From Pleodorina starrii (taxonomy: Eukaryota > Chlorophyta > Chlorophyceae > Chlamydomonadales > Volvocaceae), in assembly GCA_030267565.1 (NCBI GenBank), contig BRXU01000055.1, positions 124,001 to 188,000 on the forward strand: a DNA stretch of 64,000 nt. Direction: 5' to 3'. Within the stretch, counting starts at the first letter, position 1. Every line of letters begins with the position of its first letter. Positions 23,601 to 35,600 of this stretch are shown piece by piece. The notes beneath the pieces were generated by a model that saw only the letters and a program-made list of their open reading frames with translations, did not search any database and was not told where the DNA came from. The position numbers and the translations under genes were made by a program.

Positions 23601-26600
23601 GCTCCGTGAGCGGATGGACGCGATGACGCCCCCTAACGCCCCCACTAGCCACGAGCCGATGCCGGTATCATTATATTGCAGGAGCTTCGCGTGATCTGGC
23701 TTCAGGGTACGGCAGCGATGTCTTGTTAATGTCATGGTAACGCACACGTCGTACCGGTGCCGTACTGTGCACACAGGCCCGGGAGCTTATCCGCGAGGCC
23801 GAACAGCGGGGTGCCCCCCCGGACGACGCCATTGGCAGCCTGGCGCAATGCATTCGGAGGTGGATCACCGGGGCGGCAGCGAGAGGCTACCCCGCTGAGT
23901 CGGCGGACCCGTGTCGGGTAGGTGGGACGGCTGGGGTCGGCTCTCGCCACTACTCCCCACTGTAACCCGCACGTACAATTTTCAGGTCGCGATGGCCGTT
24001 GCATGATGGGCGCGATGTGTACACGTGTACTGCATGCACTGTCGACTGCCCCTTCCCGCTCCCCGCTGCTCTGTCCGTCTCCCCCCCCTGCGGTATCAGT
24101 TGCCACTGAACCACCTGCGGGTACCTCCCCGGCATCGTCCCCACCACTCCCTTCCTGCCGCCACTCCTACCACCAGCCCGGCAGCACCTACGTGCGGACC
24201 CCGCCTCAGCCTCAGCCACCCGGGGGAGCCGGGGTGGTTGGGCCGCCTCCCAGGGCAGGCAGGCCTCCGCGTGGGCGCCCGCCCCTCTTTCCGTTCTCCT
24301 GCCTCGCGCCGCGCTGTTTTCCGGCCGTCCTCTTTCCCTCCCCTTCCCTTCCCTTCGCTGCGCGCCTCCCCTCGCTAATCCGCTCTGTCCGCCACCGTCC
24401 CCCTCTCCCTCCGCCCTCCTCCCCCTCCGCGCCCCTCCGCGCTCCTCCACAGCTGTGCGCCGAGGTGGCGGTGGCTCTTCTGCTTCAGGGGGTGGTGGAG
24501 GCGGACAGCTTTGGAGCCGGACGGCGAGGCGGAGCGCGGCGGAAGGTTTGGTGGCAGCGAGCACTGACGGTGAGGGCGCACAGCAGCCACCCTGGCCCTG
24601 GGCCCTGCCCTCGGCCCTGCCTTGCCCTGTGCCCTGCCGACCTGATCGGGGCTACCGGGCGGGGCCTTTGGCTAGGTCGGGGTCGGGGTCGGGGTCACGC
24701 AGAATGGGGTAGCCCTTCTCGCCCCCCGTGACGTCATGTCGCTCTCCCCATCACGCCCCCTCCTTGCCCCTGTCGGATCGCGCCTTCCCCGCGCTTCGAC
24801 TCGCCCCCTTCTTGTCACATCGCCCCTGGGCCTCACCGCAACGATCCTCTCCGTCTTTGCGCTCCACGTTGCTCTCCAGGGGGTCTTCCCACCTTCACCC
24901 CCACAGCAGCACTCCGCAATCCACCGGACGGGGCAACCTCCCCCGCGTCACACACTCCCCCACCCCATTCCACTACGCTCCACTCCAGTACAGCACCGTA
25001 ACCTTACCTTACCTCGGCTTGGCTTGTCGCACTCCCGCACTGCCCTCCCCTCCCGCACAGGCCTCCGGCTCCCCGCCTCCTCCGCAGCCGCTGGACCCGC
25101 CCCCCATCAGCCGGGAGCGCCTGCGGGCGGAGGTGGGGACGCAGCTGGCAGCACTCTCCGCAGCAATGGAGGCAGAACTGGCAGCGGAGAAGACGGAGAA
25201 GGCGACAGCGGCAGCGGCAGCGGCAGCGGCTGCACCCAGCGGGCCTGGGCTCGGCGCTGGTCCCGGTCCCGCTCCCCGGTCGGTGTTGGGGCTGCTGTTG
25301 GAGGTGGAGAGAGCCACTTGCGCGTCGCTGCGGATCGACGCGCTGTCGTCGGCGGAGGGCAGGCCGGGGGTGGAGTCCAGGGAAGGTGGCGGCGGTGGCG
25401 GCGGCGGTGGCGGCGGTGGCGGCGCAATGGCCTCCGCCGGGAACGCCGCCGGCGGCGGCGGTGGCGGCGGCGTGTCGGGGTCTGAGGGGCTGTTGGCTCT
25501 GCTGGCGGAGGGGGGCGCAGAGATGGCAGGTGCGTGCGGCTGAGAGCGGGTCCTGGTACGAGCACAAATTCATGTCCATGTCCATATGTTCATGTGCGTA
25601 TTCCCACGCGTGCGTGCGTGCGTATGTGTATGCGCGCGCTGCCTTGTGTATTCGTGCCTGCACAAGTGCGTGCCAGTCACCAGCTCGGCGTTTCGATGTA
25701 GAGCGACGTGGAGTAACGCAGCGCTCCCTGTGATCCACCGTACTCCCCCCTTCCCATATCGCAGCCGCCCGCACGGTAGCGGCCCCCTCCATCCCCTCCG
25801 CGCTGCATAGCACATGTACATGTTGACCCTTTCAACTGCCTCCCCCCCCTTTGCCACCCTGGGTCCCGGATGCCCGGGGCCCGGGGCACTGCAGAGTCCT
25901 TTGAGCGGGCCTGTGGTCTGGCGCTGGAGCTGGCCCGACTGGGCGCAGCAAACACACCCCGGCAGGGCGCGGCGGAGCCGGCGACGGAGGACGCGGCAGT
26001 ACCGGAGGCCGGAGCCGCCACCGAAGCGCCCGAGCAGCAGCAGCAGCAGCAGCAGCAACAGGATTCGGCGGTGGTCGGCTCGAAGGCGCCCCTGGAGCCG
26101 GCCTCAGGAGGACTGGACGGCAGTGGCGAGTCCACCGCCGCCGCCGCAGCAGCAGCAGCAGCAGCGTCCGGCCCGGATGCCGGTTCCGGTGCTGGCTCTG
26201 GGTCCGGCCCCACTGGCGGCGTGTCTCCGCTGCTGCAGGTGCAGCTGGCGGCCTTCTGCCAGCAGGCCCTGGCAGCTGCTGCCGCCGCCGGGGGCACATC
26301 CCACAACGCGGACGTGGACCCGGGGATCCTGACGGCGATTGCAGGCGATGACCTCTGCTCCGAAACCGCCGCTGCCGACGGCGGCGGCGGCACGCCGGTC
26401 GGCCCGTTGGCGTCCACGGCGGTTGTGGATCGAGTGCAGCGCCTGGCGTGCCGGCAGTTCGCCGCGGCGCGCTTCACTGACCTTGTGACCCACGGGTCGG
26501 TGGCCCAGCTGCTGGCCGCCGGAGGCCACGAAGCCCAGGCCGGCGGCCCCTTGGGCGCTGTATCGTCTTCTCCGACGACCCAGATTAGCGAACAGCCGCT

Positions 26601-29600
26601 GTTCGCCATGGCGCTGCTGGCGGGTGGTTCCGGAGCGCCGCCACCGCCGACCTCATCCGGGGGTGCCGACGGGGGCGAGGAGCCGTCGGGGCGGTGGCGG
26701 CTGCACGGCTCCGGTGCCGCCGCCACGTCGTGGGGCGGAGAGGGGGACGGGGGCGGAAGCCCGGAGTTGCTGTTGGAAGTGATGTCGCTGGCGATGCGGA
26801 GTGGCGGGGCGGCTGACGCCGGCGCCGTGCTGTCGTACATATCGGCCGTCTGCGCGCTGGCTGCTGGCGGCGGCGACGGTGGCGGTGACGGCGGCGGGGA
26901 GGGTGGTGGGGTGGGCGGCTGGGGCTCGGCAGCGGCGGTGCGGGCGACTGCCAGGGGGGCGGCAGCGGCGGCTCTGGACGGCGGGCCGGTGGTGGCGCTG
27001 GTGCTGCCCGGGGCTGGCTCCCCGGCGGGTTCCGGGCCTGGGTCGCTGCTCCTGGTGGACCCCGCGGCGACCACCCGCCAGTTTGCGGAGGTGAGGAACG
27101 GAGGGAGGGAGGGAGGGAGGGGAGGAGGGACGGAACTAAAACCCCAAAACCCTAAAATCCGTTACCTACCCCCTTCCCTGCCCCCTTATCAATCTGGACT
27201 ACGTTTCAAATGGCCTTCGTGGTTGTCCATGGTTGTCTTGGTGGTGCCTGGTGGCTGCGACCAGTGCCAACTCCGCATTGCACTATTACAACCCCCCTGC
27301 CCCCTTACCCCTGGCCCGCCCCCTTCAACTCTGGCCCACAGGCCCTGACCCGACTTGACGGCTCCTCCGCGGTGTCCGCCCTGCTGGGCCTGACTGCCGG
27401 GGCGGGGGCGCTGGCGGCACTGCCCCACCAGCTGCTGGCGGCGGTGGCCAAGCAGGCGGCGGAGCAGGCCCTGACACCACCCAGCACCAGCGGCAGCAGC
27501 GGGAGCATCGGGACCACCGCCAACAGCACGAGTGGCGGCGGCGGCGGCGGCGGCGCTCCGTCCCTGGCGACGTACCTGCTGGACGTGGCGCTGGCGCTGC
27601 CTCCGCCCTTCCTGGACTGCCCAGCGCTGCTACAGCTGCTGCTGCCTCCGGCGCTGCGGCGGGCAGCGGAGGAAGAGGCGGCGCCACCGCAGCTGCAGCA
27701 GGCGCCGCAGGCGCCGGCGCTGGACCCAGCAGCGGCGGCGGTGACGGCGGTGAGCTCGCCTGCCGCCGCGGCGGCAACGGCCGCGGCGGCGCTGCCGGGC
27801 GCTGTGCGCTACCGCGCGCTGGCTGCACTGTGGTTCCTGGGTCGGCGGGCGGGCATCCCGAGCCTGTCCAGCCACGCAGAGGCGGCTCTGCGCAGCTGCC
27901 TGGCTGGCCCTGCCGCCGCCCCAGTGCCGCCGGCCGCCGGTGGGCCTCCCGCGCAGCCCGCGTCCCTTCCCTCAGCCACGGTGTCGGCGGATGGCGGAGG
28001 ACTGCCACACCCCACGGCGGCGGCGGAGGGCGGGGAGGCCGCCGGTGGCGCCCGCATTCACGACGACGACGGCGACGCCGACCATGGCGATGATGATGAC
28101 GGCGGCGATGACATTGTGTTGGTGGTGCCGCAGCCGCGGAGGCGCAGTCGCCCAGGAACCCGCGGTGGCACGGAGGTGACGGCTCCGCGAGCGGATGCCG
28201 CAGCCGCTGCCGCTGCCGGGGCGGCTGCACCTGGCTCGGAGACGGCGGCAAAGGCCTCAGAGGCGGCGGCTGCCGGGAAACGCGCACAGCCGCCGCCGCC
28301 GCCTCTTTCGCGGCCGCGAGTCGACACGGGTGCGACTCTCCTGCCGGCGGCTGGCGAGCCGGGTGCCCACCAGCAGCAGCAGCAGCAGCCCGAGGAGGTG
28401 GCGCTGCCCCCCTGGCGGCTGCGGGGGCGAGTGAGTCCGGAGGAGGGGCGGCGGGTCATTGAGAGCATCCGCCAGCAGGTGAGTGTGGGTGCGAGTGGGA
28501 GTGGGAGTGCGCCACTGCAGGCCAGCTGGCTGGGTGGCTGGGTGGGTTGGGTGGGTAGCTGGGTGGGGACGTGTGGGGACGTGTGGAAGGAAGCTGGGGT
28601 GGCAGGCGGTGTGCGGGGGGCTCCACCCGCCGGTGGACACATCGCTGCAGTATCTTTGTTCCAATGATCCAGCCTCAGCCTCAGCCTCAGCCTCAGCCTC
28701 AGCCTCAGCCTCAGCCTCAGCCTCAGCCTCAGCCTCAGCCTCAGCCTCAGCCTCAGCCTCAGCCTCAGCCTCAGCCTCAGCCTCAGCCTCAGCCTCAGCC
28801 TCAGCCTCAGCCTCAGCCTCAGCCTCAGCCTCAGCCTCAGCCTCAGCCTCAGCCTCAGCCTCAGCCTCAGCCTCAGCCTCAGCCTCAGCCTCAGCCACAC
28901 TCTTGGCTCGCTGTGCGCTTCCGCCACCGTCTCACCGCCAAAGGCAACCCCGTACCGCCCGCCCTCGCCCCCATACTCTCTTTGCTGCCATACTTGCCTG
29001 CGGTGCGGTGCCAGTGCGCCCCCTCCCCTACCCTCTCCTACCCTCCCCTAGCACTTCACGGTCATTTAGCGGGCTGGTTGGTGCATCCAGATCAGATCCA
29101 AACACGCACTGCGCTCTCCATCGCTACATCTGCCAGCCTGGGGTCAGCCTGTTGCCGCTTTGGACTGTCATACTCCCCCCCTCACCCCCCTCCTCCCTCC
29201 CCCCTCCCCTCCACCCCCGCATGTGCAGGAGTTCGGTGTGGGTGTGTCCGCCTCCTCCGAGGTGGCAGCGGTGCTGTCCGCCCAGGCCCGGCGGCTGCAG
29301 CGGGCCCTCAGCCGCCTGGCTGCCGACCTGTACTCCAGCCGGGTGCACCTGCTGCTGGAGCTCATGCAGAACGCAGATGACTGCTGGTGGGGTGGGGGTG
29401 GGGGTGGGGGGGAGCGGGTTTTGGGGGGGATGGCGGTTCCGCGGTTGGGTGTTTGATCGCGTTTGGTTCGGTGTACCGGTACAGTGAAAGGGAGCGGCCA
29501 GCTGGGGCTGGGGCTGGGGGTGGGGCTGCGGCTAGGGTTGGGAGGAGAGGGGGGTATGGTTTAGGGTTTTGGGTTTTCGGTCTTGGGTTTAGGGTTTAGG

Positions 29601-32600
29601 GGGTGCGCGGGGAGAGAACGGGAGACCGGGCCACAGGGCTGCCGGCGGGGGCTGAGGCCGGGGGCGTTTGGAGGGCACCGCGTGGTGTGGTGTACGCCGC
29701 TCCGCCGCACGGGTACTGTACACTGGGCCATCCTCGCCCGCCCGTCCATCCGTCCGTCCGCCCGCCAACCCCTTCATTCTTGAGCGCCGAACCGGGCCTG
29801 GTCTGTGTTGCGGCCGCAGCTACCCTCCCGAGCTGGCGGCGTGTGGTGAGGAGCCCCGGGTGGCCCTGAGGGTGGGAGCCGGGGGCCTGGCGGTGGCAAC
29901 CAACGAGGTGCGTTACGACATACGAGTGCTAGGGGGTTGACCAGCCGGGTGGGTGGGCCGACCGGGTGGGTGGGGCGGCAGTGAGGAGGGAGACACCCGC
30001 AAGAGGAGTCCTGCGGTGGGTGGGTCGGTCTTCCTCACGTCACGTCACGTCACGGCTCGATGACGTGTTCGCTTACTCAAGAGGGGGGGACGTGGGGATG
30101 CTTGCATGGAAAGGCATGCACAGTGGGCGTCAGGCACAGCCTACTTCGCCCGCGAATACCCTATGTACCCCGAGCTGCGTTGCGTTTCCGAGGGAGGGCC
30201 GCTGTGTGGCCGCTGATCCTCATCCTCATCCTGTCACCATGTGGTGGCGGTGGCGGCGGTGGTGGTGGTGGTGGTGGTGGTGTTAGTGGTAGTGGTGGTT
30301 GTCCCGCCGGATACGACAGACCTTTCGGGTTTCTAACCGTCGGAACACGCACCAACCCATCCCCTCCCAAACCCCTGACATCCCCGCTGGCCCCATGACC
30401 CCACCACCCCCGGCGTGGCTTCCCCCGCAGGTGGGCTTCACGGAGGCGGACGTGCGGGCGCTGTGCGACGTGGGCGCCAGCTCCAAGGCGGCTGCCAAGC
30501 AGCAGCAGCAGCAGCAGCAGCAGCGGGGGAAGCAGCAGGATGGGGCGGAGGAGCGGGCCCAGACGGGCGAGAAGGGCATCGGCTTCAAGAGCGTCTTTGC
30601 AATCAGCGACGCGCCCGCCATATACTCCAACGGGTTCGCGTTCGGATTCGACGCGCGGGTGGGTGGCCGTGGGGGCTGGGTGGCTGGGTGACCGTGCGGG
30701 CTGGGCGCCGCAGGCACAAACTCCCAAGGGAAAGGGAAGGGAAAGGGGGGCCTGGGCAGGGCGAGACGTTCATGGTGCAAGAGACTAGACGGAGGTGCAG
30801 TATGGTCATAGTGAGTGCGCGAGCGCGGCGCTCGGGTCTGGCGAGCCGGCAGAGGGACTGAGGCCGAGGCCGACGGTGTTTAAAACACACACGCACACAA
30901 GGGTGAGAGCGTTCGTACCCCCCGCCCTCCCCTCGTTCGCTCCCCTCCCGCAGGACCCCACCGGGCTGGGCTATGTGCTGCCGCAGCCCCTGGACCCAGC
31001 CTCCGACCCAACAGTCACAACCGCCGCCCCCACCGCATCACCAACAGCAGCAACAACAACATCAACGGCGGCGGTGACGGCGGCCTTATCGGGACTCGCC
31101 GCCGGGTCGGCACCCGCCCGCGGTGGCGGCGATGTCGCTGACGCCACCGCTGGCTCGCCTCCTCCTCCTCCCCTTCCTCCCCCCACCGGCTGGGGCACCG
31201 TCATCCAGCTGCCTGCAGCGTCCCGCCTGCTGCCGCCTCCTCCTCCTCGTGCGGCTCATGCTGCCCCTGCCCAAACCGAAAGTCCTCAACAGCAGCAGCT
31301 GCAGCAGCAGCGGCCAAACCAAGGCGAGCGTCTGGGCGTGGATGGGGTTGCGTCATCAGGCGGTGAGGGCGCCCCGGCCGGCAGCGGCAGCGGCAGTTGG
31401 TCCTCCCTGGCCGCGGGGCTGGTGGGCCAGGTTCGGCCGGGGGTGCTGCTCTTCCTGCGGCGCGTACGGCAGCTTGAGGTGGTGGACGAGCTGGCGGGTG
31501 TACGGCACTTGCTGCGGCGGCGGGACCGGGAGGGAGGCGCGGTGGTGGAGGTGAGAGGGGACGTCCACGGTTCATGCTGTTTGTGTACCGGTACCCTTCG
31601 TGTGTGTGTTTTGCCCAACCTCCCACCTGCCCCCCTTCCCCGCCCCTCCCCGCCCCTCCCCGCCACCGCAGGTGACCTGGCGCGTGGAGCCCCTCCAGTC
31701 TCTAGGCGGCCAGATCCAGATCCAGATCCCGATCCGGGAGACCGTCCATACCTGGATCGTGGGCGCCGCTACGTTGGCTCCGCCGCTTGTGACCCGCGGG
31801 TCGGCAGGGACCCGGCCTGCCGCCACCACTGTCCAGGTCGCGCTGCCGCTGCCGCCCCGGAGCAGTCGGAGCCGCGGGCAGCGGGGTCCTGGCACCGGCG
31901 GTGGCGGTGGCGGTGGCGCTGCGGATGGGTCTGCAGCGCGCTGTGCTGGCGGTGGTGGCGTTGGAGGGTCTGCGGGCAGCTGCTGGGACGATGACCCGGG
32001 GCTGGGCGGCTGCTACGTGTACGCCACACTGCCGCTGCGGCCCTCCGGACTGCCCTTCGACCTGCAGGTGCTGCCGAGTGTTGTTGTGTTGGTGCCTCAG
32101 TTTGGTGGCGTATGGCTGGTGGGGGATAGCTGGTGGGGGATTGATTGGCGGTTGTGCGGGGTGGGGTGTGATGCGGTGGGCGGGAGGCCGACCGGCGGAC
32201 GGACATACATGAGTGCTGTGCGCTGTGCGGACATCCGCCACCAGGGGGGGGCTGTACAGGCCAATCCGTAGGGAAGCACCAGGTTCGCGCGCTCGTGTGC
32301 CGTACCATGCCGTACCATGTCGTCACTTTCCATTTCCCCCGGCCTCCCGCTGACGTCGGCATAAGTAGGATTTCGTTGGCGGATGGGGCCCATTCGAGGT
32401 CGGTTTATCAGGAGGGGCGCCGAGTGTCCGCCATCTTGATAACTTTTTGGTGCACATCCCCTCCACCCCTCAGGCCGACTGGCTGGTCCCCTCCAGCCGA
32501 GAGGACATTAGCGGCGGCGAGGCGTGGAACCAGATGCTGCGGGACCAGGTGGGGGCGGATGGGCGGGTGGGTGGGTGGGGGGCGGGTGGGTGGGGGGTGG

Positions 32601-35600
32601 GCGGGTGGGGCGGGTGAGGTGAGGCCTCGCCTTGTACTGGAATGGCAGCCCCCTGGACGCTTCGAAGAGGTCAAGGGGCTGCCATTCCAGTACAGGGCGA
32701 GGCCTCACCTCACCCCATACCTCTCCCCATACCTCTCCCCATACCTCATCTCATGCCTCATCTCATGCCTCACCTCATGCCTCATCTCATGCCTCACCTC
32801 ATCTCATCTCATCTCATTTCATCTCATGCCTCATCTCATGCCTCATCTCATCTCATCTCATCTCATCTCATCTCATCTCATCTCATCTCATCTCATCTCA
32901 TCTCATGCCTCATCTCATCTCATGCCTCATCTCATCTCATGCCATCTCATCTCATCTCATGCCATCTCATGCCATCTCATCTCATCTCATCTCATCTCAT
33001 CTCATCTCATCTCATCTCATCTCATCTCATCTCATCTCATCTCATCTCATCCCATCTCATCCCATCTCATCTCATCATCATCTCATCTCATCATCATCTC
33101 ATCTCATCTCATCTCATCTCATCTCATCTCATCTCATCTCATCTCATCTCATCTCATCTCATCTCATCTCATCTCATCTCATCTCGTCTCGTCTCGTCTC
33201 ATCTCATCTCATCTCATCTCATCTCGTCTCGTCTCGTCTCGTCTCGTCTCGTCTCGTCTCGTCTCGTCTCGTCTCGTCTCGTCTCGTCTCGTCTCGTCTC
33301 GTCTCGTCTCGTCTCGTCTCGTCTCGTCTCGTCTCGTCTCGTCTCGTCTCGTCTCGTCTCGTCTCGTCTCGTCTCGTCTCGTCTCGTCTCGTCTCGTCTC
33401 GTCTCGTCTCGTCTCGTCTCGTCTCGTCTCGTCTCGTCTCGTCTCGTCTCGTCTCGTCTCGTCTCGTCTCGTCTCGTCTCGTCTCGTCTCGTCTCGTCTC
33501 GTCTCGTCCCGTCATCATCTCATCCCATCACCATCTCATCTCATCCTATCATCATCTCATCTCTTCCCATCTCATCCCATCACCATCTCATCTCATCTCA
33601 TCCTATCATCATCTCATCTCATCTCATCTCATCTTATGTCGCCACGCCTCGCCTCCCACCCTCCCAGGTCCCCGCGGCGTTCCTGTCGGCCATCCACCTC
33701 GCGATGCGCCTCCTGCCCCACATGCGCCGGGGGGCTTGGCTGCGCTACGTGCCGCACAATCCCAGCTACAATCACCACCACCACCTCCTGCCGCCAGCCG
33801 GGGCCCCCGCAACCCGAATGGGGCAGCAGCCGGGGCCTGGTGCGGTCGGCGGTTTCGGAGGCGGCGCCTGGGTGGCGATGCCCTTCCTGCGGCCCGTGGT
33901 GGGTGCTGTGGCGGCTGCGCTGCGAGCAACGCCCTGCATCCTGTCGTACACCTCGGACGGCGGCGAGGGCGAGCTGCTGCGGCCGTCCCAAGTGGTGGTG
34001 GGGGCCAGCCGGGTGAGACCCGCGCGCGGGGTGGCGTGGGGGGGAGTGCAGTGCCGTAGCGGTGCGGTGCGGAAGAGGCAGTTGGGGTGCAAGGGCAGCC
34101 TTTAAGTGAACTCACAAGCGGGGTAAGAAAACGATACCGCAGCGGGATACCAGCAGGGGTACGGCAGTGACGGGAAGCCGTGGAGGGTCTAGATGGCCTT
34201 TCGAGGCCGAGTAGAGGATTTGTGAGGGCCGGCAGGTAAAAAAGAGAAGATACCGCAGCGGAGGGACGGAGACGGCGTCAGCAAGCGGACTCGGAACCCA
34301 TCGCTCCCCCTGCATGTACTCGGGTCCATGGGCAGGCGGTTTGTCAGTTTCAGTTGGTTTCATCTTTGGGGGCTTAGGGTGGTTTCGGAGGAAGGGGGGC
34401 CCCTAGGCTGATGCTCGGCAGGTGTACCGTATAGTTACTGCTGATCGGCCCGGCCGATGGAAGCTGCCCCCGTAGAGCCCCTGCCCCATCCGCATCCATT
34501 CACCCAGGCCCTGGTGGCAATGAAATCCCCTGTCGCTGCATTGTGAACCCACCGGCCCCGGCCCCGCTACAGGACCTCCGTCGCCTTCTCCCCGCTTCTG
34601 CGCTATCGGCCGCTACCGGCCTCAGCTATGCCGCGACGGACGGCCTGGCGGGGCCGCCGGTGATGAAGGCGACAGAGACGGGCGGCTGCGGCACGAGTTC
34701 CGAGGAGGAGGAGGTGGAGGTGGAGGAGGAGGAGGGGTTCGCTGCGATTGCGGTGGAGTCCCTGCCGGCGCCCGGGGTGCTCTCGGCGCTGGGGCAGCAG
34801 GTGTTCGGCGCCCGACACGCCGTTGCCGCGCTGCAGGTAGGGGCGGGACGGGGCGGGCGAATCCTGATATACTTAATTCTATAGTCAATACCGTACCTCG
34901 GGGCAGGCGTGCACAGGCGCGCGCGAGAGGGAGAGGCGCATAATGGCCACTCGGCCGCTGCCGGCGCTTACGGCGCGCAGGCCAGGCAGCCCGCACGCCA
35001 CCCCGGCCCCCGTAACGCCAGCGCTTCTCCCTCTCGCCCTCATATGTCCCGGCTGGTTCCTGCAGGTCATGCTGCAAGGACAGGGACAGGGACAGGGCCC
35101 GAACAAGGGCCAGGACCAGGGCCAGGGCCAGCCGCCCTGCCCGGCCCCCCCTTCCGCCGAGGCCTCAGCGGGCGGTGGTGCGGAGTGGCGATGGCGGGTG
35201 TTGGCCTCCCTGGAGGAACTGCTGGAGGAGGCGGAGGTGGGCCCGTGGGGAGGAAGGGGGGCGGAGGAGGTGTGTATGGGGGGGGAGGGGTGGAATGCGT
35301 TGCGTCCTCCCAGGAGCCTCGCACTCCGGACAAACTCTCGCTTGACGCCGCGGGACAAACAGCAACCAACCCATCCGCATCTCAGCTTTCACCGCCTTCA
35401 CCGCATTCACCGCCTTCACGTCCTCTGACGGAGTACTGGCCCCATCCACCGGTACTGGCCCCATCAATCGGTGCGGTGTGGGTCCTCGCAGGTGCAGCAG
35501 GTGCACGGCGGTGGTTTCGGCGCTGCCTCGGCCCGGTCCGGACCCGGCACAACCGGCCCCGCCTCCTCCCTGCCCGGCCTGCTGGCTGCCCTGCGCGGCC

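Noticed and set aside
28257..29487. Long Ala-Glu, Gln-Pro and Leu-Arg frames
   Set aside because: They are translations of the (TCAGCC)n intron array.
32295..34105. Three overlapping long plus-strand open frames of Ser-His-Leu-Ile and Ser-Arg-Leu-Val repeats
   Set aside because: They are the pentanucleotide array read in three frames. Good splice sites at 32549 and 33667 remove the whole array from the NO VEIN-like mRNA.
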